A stretch of 40,381 bases of DNA. It comes from an uncultured Bacteroidales bacterium (GTDB taxonomy: Bacteria > Bacteroidota > Bacteroidia > Bacteroidales > UBA3824). The number at the start of each line of letters is the position of its first letter. Within the stretch, counting starts at the first letter, position 1. A program made the translations under genes and the position numbers. Below the pieces are notes generated by a model, which was given only the letters and a program-made list of their open reading frames with translations, was not told where the DNA came from and did not search any database. This document shows, piece by piece, positions 23,619 through 31,431 of the stretch. The stretch covers positions 1-40,381 of the forward strand of contig CALFIU010000020.1 of NCBI GenBank assembly GCA_937877455.1, read 5' to 3'.

Positions 23619-24485
23619 TTACCTCAAATCGCTACCAAAAAGCCCCTCTTCCCTACTCTTTTTGGGTTTAAAGAAATACGAAACATCAATCATTGGCAAA
23701 GCAATAGTTTTCATATTACCGAAAACAGTACCATAAGCAACTTTTAAACCGCCTTCCAACATTATTCTTCTGTTACGTCCACAATAGCCATAAAAAAATA
23801 CTTTATGTTCACCAGCCCAATCTTTTACATTCCAATCCACAGAATGGAAATCGGCATCAATCAAAATATTTAGCCTATCTGAAAAATGTAAATCTAAATC
23901 TGCACCAACAAACCAAACCACAGTATCAAGACAAGCTACAGTTTCGCGATACCAAATAGCCTTATCCACTGGCTGCATAGTATAATCCTTACTGCCAAAC
24001 GAGTTTTTTACTCCTGCTCGAAGTGTAAACAAAAAATTTGCAGGGTCGCACGATGTACGTTTTTTAAGCATAATTGTCGCCCTTAACTCATTTCGCATAG
24101 TAACAACGGTACGTACTTTTGCAGTGTCGCTGATATATTTTGGTTTTTTGTCTTGAACAGTTTCAAAAAACATAGTCGGATAATCAAAATTATGAACAGT
24201 ACCAAAATAAATATCGCGACTACGGAAAAAACCACTTTCTTTTTTTGCTTTTTTTACAAACCAAAGATGCTTAATACCTACATTTGGAAGTTTCCAATCT
24301 ATAAGTAACGATGAAAAAACCTCAGTTTTTTCTCCAACACCATATCGAGTAGGCGAAAATACAGAAAATTCAAAAGTTTTTTTAGGAATAGTACAAGCGG
24401 TTGGTCGTGTTTGAAAATTTGCTTGTGCAAAAACGCATGCTGTCTGTACACAAAAAAACAATATAAAAAATAATTTTCTCAACAT
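23619..24485 (-). CDS. Exported protein, probable outer-membrane barrel, unknown function
   Basis: A 288-residue protein with an N-terminal signal peptide (MLRKLFFILFFCVQTACVFAQA). The frame opens at a GTG at 24494, but the ATG at 24485 lies two bases after the stop of the upstream gene and is preferred. The mature part alternates short hydrophobic strands and polar turns, with an aromatic tail region (MIDVSYFFKPKKS), as expected of an outer-membrane protein or its periplasmic partner. No specific family is recognised. It is the third gene of a leftward run with two PorT-like barrel genes. Confidence 0.7.
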   Translation of the reverse strand: MLRKLFFILFFCVQTACVFAQANFQTRPTACTIPKKTFEFSVFSPTRYGVGEKTEVFSSLLIDWKLPNVGIKHLWFVKKAKKESGFFRSRDIYFGTVHNFDYPTMFFETVQDKKPKYISDTAKVRTVVTMRNELRATIMLKKRTSCDPANFLFTLRAGVKNSFGSKDYTMQPVDKAIWYRETVACLDTVVWFVGADLDLHFSDRLNILIDADFHSVDWNVKDWAGEHKVFFYGYCGRNRRIMLEGGLKVAYGTVFGNMKTIALPMIDVSYFFKPKKSREEGLFGSDLR

Positions 24486-24487
24486 AC

Positions 24488-25150
24488 CTACCACATTTTG
24501 TTAGTTGCTCGCGAAACCTGATAACCAATTGTTAGAATAGCTCCCGAAAAAAAAGAAATTGGTGCTTCATTCTCTTTGTATGCTCGTAAAGCACTTATGT
24601 TTAATGTAACATCAGCAGTAAAATGTTTGTAATAACACCCTCCACCAAACATTCCAAAAATATTAAACCGCTGTGGTGTCCACTGATAAATAGTGGACAT
24701 CTGTCGATAAATATCTGTTACAGTTTCTATGTAATAATCACGCACTTCGCTAAACATTACAGCAGGCATTACACCAACATAACCGTATGGACGTGGGCGT
24801 TTGCGATGTTCAAACGAATACTTAAATTTTATAGGCATAGTTACAAAGTTAAATCGCGTTTTTATTTCGTAATAACTTTCCGAAGCACCCTCATCAATAC
24901 CAGAAAGAGTTGCACCATGCCCTATATAGCCAAGCCCGACACAAGCATAGCGAAATTTTATAAGTCGCTGATTATAATATAGTTCGTAATAATAATTAAT
25001 CATTGGCGACTTGACATCCATTTCTTTGGTATGTATAGAGCCAAAAACTGCACCTCCTTTAATACCGAAAACTTGCGCTTTAACATTGCTTATGCCCAAA
25101 AACAACAAAAGCAACGCTATTTTTAAAACCGCTTTGAATAAATCACGCAT
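24488..25150 (-). CDS. PorT-like outer-membrane beta-barrel protein
   Basis: A 220-residue protein with a signal peptide (ALLLLFLGISNVKAQ) and a small barrel: FGIKGGAVFGS, then repeated strand-turn units such as RYACVGLGYIGHGA, FNFVTMPIKFKY and YGYVGVMPAVMF. This is the pattern of the PorT/OMP_b-brl family of Bacteroidota. It starts three bases after the end of the first gene of the run and ends two bases before the next. Function unknown. Confidence 0.75.
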   Translation of the reverse strand: MRDLFKAVLKIALLLLFLGISNVKAQVFGIKGGAVFGSIHTKEMDVKSPMINYYYELYYNQRLIKFRYACVGLGYIGHGATLSGIDEGASESYYEIKTRFNFVTMPIKFKYSFEHRKRPRPYGYVGVMPAVMFSEVRDYYIETVTDIYRQMSTIYQWTPQRFNIFGMFGGGCYYKHFTADVTLNISALRAYKENEAPISFFSGAILTIGYQVSRATNKMW

Positions 25151-25153
25151 TTT

Positions 25154-25873
25154 TTAATGGTGTCTGTAAGTTCTCGAACCTCTTCTCTGTACAAAATATA
25201 CGCCTGCCGATACGCAGAAACATTGATTGCGAATAATTTTTTTTGAAGTTTCGCTTGTTTGCTCCACCGAGAAAAATCCAATACGATAACTTGCATCAAA
25301 AAACAAATCCAACCCTCTGGAAATTGATGTTTGAAAACCAACTGCAAAAGCAGCACCCACATCGTAACGACGAAGATTGTTTATAAAAGCTTTTAACGTG
25401 TCGGTATGAACAATGATAGTGTCGCGATTCTCCCACTTTTTTTTGTATTCAGATTTTGTACGTATCGGCATTGCTGCATACGGACCTACCTTGGTATAAA
25501 CATCACCAAAAGTCTGTTTCCAAAAAATTGGAATATGCAGATAATCAACATATTTATATTCGGAATAAATATAATGACTTGTATTAAGCGAATCATTGTT
25601 TACAAACTCGTCGGTTTCTACTTTTACACCTTGTTGAGAATAATATGCGCCTATTTGCAAAAACGCATCGTAAGCCAACGGTATATCAACATTTAACCCA
25701 CCGTAAAACCCAATACGGGGCTTACTATCGTCAATTTTGTCGCGACCAACAAGATTACAAAAATTTGGTCCCATGTTTATACCCAAACGAGCTTTTTGTG
25801 CAAAACCGTCAATGGAAAAAATAGTTACTAACAAAAAAATCAAAATATCTCTGCGCATAATATTCCGGTTCAT
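25154..25873 (-). CDS. PorT-family outer-membrane beta-barrel protein
   Basis: A 239-residue protein with a signal peptide (DILIFLLVTIFSIDGFAQ) followed by KARLGINMGPNFCNL, IGFYGGLNVDIPL, LQIGAYYSQQG, YLHIPIFWKQTFG and YTKVGPYAAMPI, a clear PorT-type small barrel. It is the first gene of the three-gene leftward run; an internal ATG at 25858 is an alternative start. The related second gene suggests duplication. A role in envelope assembly or secretion is possible by family name only. Confidence 0.82.
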   Translation of the reverse strand: MNRNIMRRDILIFLLVTIFSIDGFAQKARLGINMGPNFCNLVGRDKIDDSKPRIGFYGGLNVDIPLAYDAFLQIGAYYSQQGVKVETDEFVNNDSLNTSHYIYSEYKYVDYLHIPIFWKQTFGDVYTKVGPYAAMPIRTKSEYKKKWENRDTIIVHTDTLKAFINNLRRYDVGAAFAVGFQTSISRGLDLFFDASYRIGFFSVEQTSETSKKIIRNQCFCVSAGVYFVQRRGSRTYRHH

Positions 25874-25985
25874 AATCTACTTTTGTTTAACAAAAAAACA
25901 TGTTTTACTACATAACCAACGTGTTTTTTCAAAAAAAATTATATAATTTTTAAAATATTTTAACAATCAAAAATTATACCAAGCA

Positions 25986-27077
25986 CTAATCAATGTTATC
26001 TTCCGATTCGACAAAAAGCCTACCTGCTTTGGCATACACTCTCCATTTTTCGAGTACAGCAGCAAAATCGTCTGGCAATTCCGAATTAAAACTCATTACT
26101 TTACCCGTTTTTGGGTGTATAAACTCCAATGTCTTAGCGTGTAAAGCTTGACGCGGCATAATAGCGAAACAATTTTCTACAAATTTACGATATTTAGAAA
26201 AAGTTGTTCCTCGTAAAATCTTATTACCACCATAAACTTCATCATTAAAAACTGGATGATTTTTTAGTTTCATGTGAACGCGTATTTGGTGAGTACGTCC
26301 AGTTTCAAGTTTACACTCCACAAGAGTAACATATCCAAACCTCTCCAACACTCGATAGTGCGTAATAGCAGGCTTTCCATACTCACCGTCAAGAAAAACG
26401 CACATGCTTTTTCTATCCTTTGGATTTCGTCCAATATTTCCCTCTATTGTACCTTCGTTTTCATCAAAATCGCCCCAAACCAATGTTTGATAGCGACGAT
26501 TAACGCTATGATCAAAAAATTGCTTAGCCAAATGAGCCTTAGAAACTTCATCTTTGGCAATAACCAAAATTCCCGACGTATTTTTGTCGATACGATGAAC
26601 AAGTCCTGGTCTAATATCGTCCTTTTCAAAAGGAGAACTTTCTCCTATGTGAAAAGCCAACGCATTGACCAATGTTCCAGTATAATTACCATGTGCAGGA
26701 TGAACCACCATACCAGCAGGCTTGTTTACAACAACAAGACACTCGTCTTCATAAAGAATATTAAGCGGAATATCTTGTGGCACAATGGAGTAATCTTTTG
26801 GCTCACCAGGTAGTTTTACAACCACTTCATCGCCAGGTTTTACACGATAGTTTGGTTTTACAGCAACATCATTAACAAAAACACAACCGCCTTTTGCGGC
26901 CTCTTGAATTTTGTTGCGCGATACTCCAGAAAGTTTTGTGTCTAAATATTTATCAACTCGAGTCAATTCTTGGCCATTATCAACAATTATTCTAAACCTT
27001 TCTGACACAGCAGGTTTGATACAATCGTCTAATTCGTTAATTTCATCATCAATTATTTCTTCGTCGAAATCCGCCAT
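25986..27077 (-). CDS. RluA-family pseudouridine synthase (RluD-like)
   Basis: It converts specific uridines in large-subunit rRNA to pseudouridine. The 363-residue protein has an N-terminal S4 RNA-binding domain (about 38-85, LTRVDKYLDTKLSGVSRNKI), and the catalytic motif PGLVHRIDKNTSGI with D164, followed by QFFDHSVNRRYQTLVWG, the LETGRTHQIRVHM motif and the RQALHAKTLEFIHPKTG block near the end. It is the last gene of a leftward operon after the PASTA and T9SS cargo genes; a PASTA/RluD neighbourhood is common in Bacteroidota. Confidence 0.93.
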   Translation of the reverse strand: MADFDEEIIDDEINELDDCIKPAVSERFRIIVDNGQELTRVDKYLDTKLSGVSRNKIQEAAKGGCVFVNDVAVKPNYRVKPGDEVVVKLPGEPKDYSIVPQDIPLNILYEDECLVVVNKPAGMVVHPAHGNYTGTLVNALAFHIGESSPFEKDDIRPGLVHRIDKNTSGILVIAKDEVSKAHLAKQFFDHSVNRRYQTLVWGDFDENEGTIEGNIGRNPKDRKSMCVFLDGEYGKPAITHYRVLERFGYVTLVECKLETGRTHQIRVHMKLKNHPVFNDEVYGGNKILRGTTFSKYRKFVENCFAIMPRQALHAKTLEFIHPKTGKVMSFNSELPDDFAAVLEKWRVYAKAGRLFVESEDNID

Positions 27078-27090
27078 TTTTCAAATTAAT

Positions 27091-28911
27091 TTACAATACA
27101 ATAATTTTCCCGACGAAACTTAATGCTGGAATTTTTACGATATAAATTCCACTTCTAAAATTTTCAAGATTGATAACTGTTTGTAAATTTTCCAAATCTT
27201 TTATCAATTTTAATTTTCCGTCGACGCTATAAATATAAACTTTTTTACTAAAAAAGCCATTAAAATTATCAATTTTTATATTAAAATAATTTTTTGCTGG
27301 GTTAGGATAAAGCGTAACAACATTTTCATTATCAAAATTATTATTTTCAGAAACAAAATCTTCAATCGCCGTACTCAACTCTCTAAAAGTAGGACGAATC
27401 ATTATCTGCCCATTTTCCGACGATGTTTTCCACGTTCCATCAATGTTTACATATTTTGGGTTAATCGACATTGTATTTTTATCGAATCCTACGTTAAGTA
27501 TAGCCGATTGCGACTTTTGCCAGCCGACAAAAAAAGTATCAGACACTGCAATAAGCTGATTGAATGGAAAATAGACAAAATTTTCTGTATTATCTTTTGG
27601 GGTTTCTACATCATCCTGGGCATAAATAACATTTCCAGGCAACCCATTTTTACAATCCCATACCCTAATGTTAAAATACGAAGCCTGCGCATCATTAAAT
27701 GTTTTGTTAAACCACATATAAACTCCGTTAATATTATCAGGCATAAGTGTAACAAATTTAACCGCAACACAAGCAGATGCTGTTCCTTCTCCATAAATTC
27801 CATAGCCAGCCTCTGCTGTACCATCATCGTAGGCATAACAATCTGAAAAATCAATACTAAAATCATAAACATTGTTGCCCGCAAAATCTTCATCAGTCTG
27901 ATTGGTTACAAGTTTTAACTGTGCATTATAAAAAGAAGATACTGCATTTCCTTCTAAAACAAAGTCAAAATTGAAGTTTTCATTAACAACATCATAAGAT
28001 TCGGGCAAATTGAACGAACCAAGTGAAAATTGCTTTATTTCTGAATTGCTTAAATAAAGATTTATCGAATCGAGATGCCTACTATAAATATCATTATTCC
28101 TAAACTCAAAATAATAATTCAAATTAAGTTTTTGAGGATTGGCAGAATAATGAAGCCATGGTACAGAAAAATAATTACCGTATTTAAAAGAAATAGGCGT
28201 TTTTATAGCAACATCGGCATAAACAGTATCTGCATCACTACGATTGCGGTCTAATTTTACATAATCAATCAACCAAAAATCACAATTACCAACAATATCT
28301 GGCGACAGAGAAGATCCAAGGCTAAAATAATTTCTAAAACGAAATCTAAATCCATTTTGCAAAAAAATTCTGTCGGTGATATTTATCTTTTCTTGAATAA
28401 ACTCGGTGCGTTTTGAACCTGCGTAACTTTTCATTGTTATCCATTGTTCTGTAATAGGTGAATAAAAATCCAAAACAAGAGAGTCATTTTGTTCGGGAGC
28501 ATCACCCAAGCCAGCAGGTTGATAAAAAAAAGTTAGCCAAATAGAATTGTCCCCTTCGTAATCGAGATTAATAGATTTAGAACAAAGAGTATCTCCTTGC
28601 GAAACTACTCCATAATTAGCTGAAGAATAAAAATTTCCAAGGCTATCCAACGCATCAAAAACAGCAGCTCCAATACTTGGAGGATTGTATGGTAATGTAT
28701 TAGAAATAGTTACCCCTTTATTAACCCAAAGAGCCGTATCTAGACAAGAATTGTTATAAGAAAAATCATCAAAAAAAGGAAGTTCCAAGGTATCAGACGG
28801 CATTGAAAAAGCGGCAGCAGCATTAAACGCAACCGCAAACCACAACACCGCTAAAAAATTTCGACAAAACATCACATTATGTTTTGCTAATAGGCAACCA
28901 TTTTTATTCAT
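27091..28911 (-). CDS. Secreted protein with type IX secretion C-terminal sorting domain
   Basis: A large exported protein of about 606 residues. The frame opens at 28953; the ATG at 28911 overlaps the stop of the PASTA gene (ATGAATAA) and is taken as start, with 28872 (MFCRNFLAVLWFAVAF) as an alternative giving a cleaner signal peptide. The body is rich in beta strands. The last ~80 residues (VVTLYPNPAKNYFNIKI, SVDGKLKL, ENFRSGIYIVKI) are a type A sorting domain that directs export by PorSS/T9SS and cleavage at the surface. No enzymatic motif is recognised. It sits between the PASTA and RluD-like genes. Confidence 0.87.
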   Translation of the reverse strand: MNKNGCLLAKHNVMFCRNFLAVLWFAVAFNAAAAFSMPSDTLELPFFDDFSYNNSCLDTALWVNKGVTISNTLPYNPPSIGAAVFDALDSLGNFYSSANYGVVSQGDTLCSKSINLDYEGDNSIWLTFFYQPAGLGDAPEQNDSLVLDFYSPITEQWITMKSYAGSKRTEFIQEKINITDRIFLQNGFRFRFRNYFSLGSSLSPDIVGNCDFWLIDYVKLDRNRSDADTVYADVAIKTPISFKYGNYFSVPWLHYSANPQKLNLNYYFEFRNNDIYSRHLDSINLYLSNSEIKQFSLGSFNLPESYDVVNENFNFDFVLEGNAVSSFYNAQLKLVTNQTDEDFAGNNVYDFSIDFSDCYAYDDGTAEAGYGIYGEGTASACVAVKFVTLMPDNINGVYMWFNKTFNDAQASYFNIRVWDCKNGLPGNVIYAQDDVETPKDNTENFVYFPFNQLIAVSDTFFVGWQKSQSAILNVGFDKNTMSINPKYVNIDGTWKTSSENGQIMIRPTFRELSTAIEDFVSENNNFDNENVVTLYPNPAKNYFNIKIDNFNGFFSKKVYIYSVDGKLKLIKDLENLQTVINLENFRSGIYIVKIPALSFVGKIIVL

Positions 28912-29773
28912 TAAATTCATCAGATGGCTGAACAGCATTTTCTTCTGCCTCAACCTTATCTAGATCAGTAGTAAGCCAAACGTCAATTTCCGTTCCTGCA
29001 TTTACAGCCCTACCTACACGTGGACTTTGCTTATAAACCACTGCTTTAAGACTATCTTCTGCAGTAACTACAGTTTCGTCAAACAACGCAACACCAATAT
29101 TTAGCGAACTACCAGCAGCCATCAACCCAGCAGACTCTAAGCCAAGCCCCAACAAATCAGGCACTGATGTTTTAGCATTGTCATCGCCTTCGCCTGTGCC
29201 AAGCACAAGATCTATCCTTGACCCTTTGTCGATAGAAGTGCCTGGTGCTATTATTTTTCCACCGAGCCGTTGTTCCAAAACATTATCCTTAGCAATATCA
29301 CTTCTATACGAAAGCCTACCAATACCAAGACCAGCAGTTTCGAGGTCGGCACGTGCTTGAACAATGTGTACGCCAACAAGAGCTGGCATAAGAGTTTTTT
29401 CGGCAGTGTACGCCTTTATAGTCAAAAATATAATACGATCTTTCTTCACCTTAAAATTGGCTGGTGGATTTTGTTCAACAACAGCCCCTGGCTTAGCGGT
29501 AGAAGTATATACAGAATCAATAATTTCGTATCTAAGCCCCCTACTCTCGCATATTTTAGCCACAGTTTGTTCGTCCATGGTGCGAAGTTCTGGAACATTA
29601 ATCTGCTGTCCATGGCGTGTATAGAATTTTAGCCACAAAAAAACAGATACCACCGACAAAATAATGATAGCTACATATATAATAAGGCGTTTGAGAAACC
29701 ATGGAGATTTTAGAAATCCCAAAAAGTCTTTGAGCCTTTGCGAAAAAGATCGTTTTATAGTTTCCGAACCCAT
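28904..29773 (-). CDS. PASTA-domain membrane protein
   Basis: A 289-residue protein with a short cytoplasmic N terminus, one membrane helix (about 31-50, LIIYVAIIILSVVSVFLWL) and three extracytoplasmic PASTA repeats (about 55-125, 126-195 and 200-275; for example VPELRTMDEQTVAKI and MPALVGVHIVQARADLETAG). PASTA repeats bind peptidoglycan fragments in kinases and PBPs; here no kinase or transpeptidase domain is attached, as in other Bacteroidota. It begins a leftward operon with the T9SS cargo and RluD-like genes. Confidence 0.9.
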   Translation of the reverse strand: MGSETIKRSFSQRLKDFLGFLKSPWFLKRLIIYVAIIILSVVSVFLWLKFYTRHGQQINVPELRTMDEQTVAKICESRGLRYEIIDSVYTSTAKPGAVVEQNPPANFKVKKDRIIFLTIKAYTAEKTLMPALVGVHIVQARADLETAGLGIGRLSYRSDIAKDNVLEQRLGGKIIAPGTSIDKGSRIDLVLGTGEGDDNAKTSVPDLLGLGLESAGLMAAGSSLNIGVALFDETVVTAEDSLKAVVYKQSPRVGRAVNAGTEIDVWLTTDLDKVEAEENAVQPSDEFNE

Positions 29774-29810
29774 TTATTTTTTTAGTATTACGCCAAATTA
29801 GTTTTTACTT

Positions 29811-29863
29811 TAACTGCGGCAAATACAGATTTTTCAATAATAAATCTGTAATTTCCGCAGTTA
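29811..29863. repeat. Long intergenic hairpin between the serpin and PASTA genes
   Basis: Two 22-nt arms (29811-29832 and 29842-29863; 20 of 22 pairs match) around a 9-nt loop. The outer part is TAACTGCGG / CCGCAGTTA. There is no T tract on either side, so it is not a standard intrinsic terminator, although it lies 36 bases downstream of the serpin stop and could stabilise or end that transcript. Confidence 0.75.
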
Positions 29864-29898
29864 TACAATTCATTACCAAGTTGTTAGCAGAAATCTAA

Positions 29899-31131
29899 TT
29901 ATTTCGACTGACGGCTTTGCAAAGGATTGGCTACTTTTCCTATATTAAGTATCGCACCGCTATTCTTATCAAAAAGAACAAAAGCAAAAGGACGATTGAA
30001 AGCCAACACAGGAATTTGATCTGCCACCGCTGGAACATTGTCTTTACCATGGCTTACAACAGAAGCTGTTTTTGCACTTTCGCCCATCGAAAACTGACTA
30101 AATACAGCAATATCAGTCATATAAGAACATGTGCGAACAAGCCTTGTAAGGTCAGCTCCACGATGTACAAACAAAATAGGAACAAGTTCACGAATTTTGT
30201 CTGTAAGCAAGTTACACGAACTAAGTGATATTGTTGGCAATGCAACTTGTACTTTGCGGTTAGTGGCACTGCTTATCCAAAATAATATGTTATCAACGTT
30301 AACTTCATCAGCCATATATTTGGTAAATTCTACCGAATTAGGACGTATCATCAACAATGATAAACCATCAGCAGTATAAGGAATTTCTACAACATCCATG
30401 TGAGTACTTTGTGCGCAACGGAACGAGTCGGTGTGACAAACATAAGTAACATCTTCGGTTTTATCAAACAAAGAACCAAGATAAAAAGGTGCATCGTATT
30501 TTTCGCTAAACGAATATTTAAATTTTCCATTAAAAGCACTAATACCTGTTAGCATAACAGAATTGGTATCAGACAAAACGCTCTCAAAATTATCTGGATA
30601 ATCAAAATCGCTGATAACATTATTTACGGAAATCTGAAGACTATCGGTCTTTAATTTTCTACCAACAATATATTCCGAATTTCTAAGTACAACATTACCA
30701 AAATTAGAAGAAAAATTTCGTTCATAAAAAGTGTTAAGACCAAAATAATCGTGAATCCAAAACATAGATTGCGAAGCGTATGAACCAGATTCTTTTAATC
30801 TATTTTCAATATCGGTATTATATTTGCCATAAAGATTTTTATAGGTATTGACATCATATTTGATATCAAATGCCTTAGCAAAATTTTGTTCAGAACCTTT
30901 TTTGGTTGCGGAGTAGAGCATCGAGATGTTTTTAAACCCCTCAAATGACGAATAGCAGAAATTCTGCCCTGACCCGTCGTTTTGTTTATAAAAGTCGGCC
31001 GCCACAAAATTCATAATCTTTACCGTGTGGCCTGTAAATGAAGTATCCTCTTGTGCATCATACGCTTGCTGTGCAAAGCCCAACATTGGAACTACCAACA
31101 ACGCAGCGGAAAAAACCATTGCTCTTTTCAT
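29899..31131 (-). CDS. Exported serpin-family protein, divergent
   Basis: A 410-residue protein with a signal peptide (MVFSAALLVVPMLGFAQQ). The C-terminal NRPFAFVLFDKNSGAILNIGKVANP is the serpin signature, and the preceding GESAKTASVVS resembles the hinge of the reactive-centre loop; from that glutamate to the RPF phenylalanine there are about 32 residues, close to the 29 of antitrypsin. Earlier serpin strands are visible (ISAFNGKFKYSF..., MDVVEIPYTADGLSLLMIRP). Serpins trap serine or cysteine proteases by loop insertion. The hinge lacks the usual run of small residues after the threonine (S-V-V), so inhibition is not certain. A TAAATTTG box at 31189-31196 (minus strand) may be its -7 element. 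Confidence 0.85.
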   Translation of the reverse strand: MKRAMVFSAALLVVPMLGFAQQAYDAQEDTSFTGHTVKIMNFVAADFYKQNDGSGQNFCYSSFEGFKNISMLYSATKKGSEQNFAKAFDIKYDVNTYKNLYGKYNTDIENRLKESGSYASQSMFWIHDYFGLNTFYERNFSSNFGNVVLRNSEYIVGRKLKTDSLQISVNNVISDFDYPDNFESVLSDTNSVMLTGISAFNGKFKYSFSEKYDAPFYLGSLFDKTEDVTYVCHTDSFRCAQSTHMDVVEIPYTADGLSLLMIRPNSVEFTKYMADEVNVDNILFWISSATNRKVQVALPTISLSSCNLLTDKIRELVPILFVHRGADLTRLVRTCSYMTDIAVFSQFSMGESAKTASVVSHGKDNVPAVADQIPVLAFNRPFAFVLFDKNSGAILNIGKVANPLQSRQSK

Positions 31132-31363
31132 AACAATATTTAAATTTTATACCTTAGAGTAGTATTTTGTTCTTAAATTTTCAAGGGGCAAATTTAAATA
31201 GTTTTTTTTATTATAAAACATTTTTTAACACTAAAACTACATTTTTTTTGAAACTTTTTTATAATTTTTTGGTTATCAACATCAATAAAACAATAGTATG
31301 CCATATAAATTATGTTTCAATAACCCAAATTATAAGGCATTTTTCAAAAAAAAACATTGTTTT

Positions 31364-31394
31364 TTTGGTTAATAAAAAAAAATACATACCTTTG
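31364..31394 (+). promoter_or_regulatory. Promoter of the hybrid histidine kinase gene
   Basis: TTTG (31364-31367), a 19-bp spacer and TACCTTTG (31387-31394) fit the Bacteroidota consensus. Predicted start near 31402, giving a leader of about 30 nt. Confidence 0.7.
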
Positions 31395-31431
31395 GCATAT
31401 AAATAAAGTATAAAATACCGAAAACATCATA

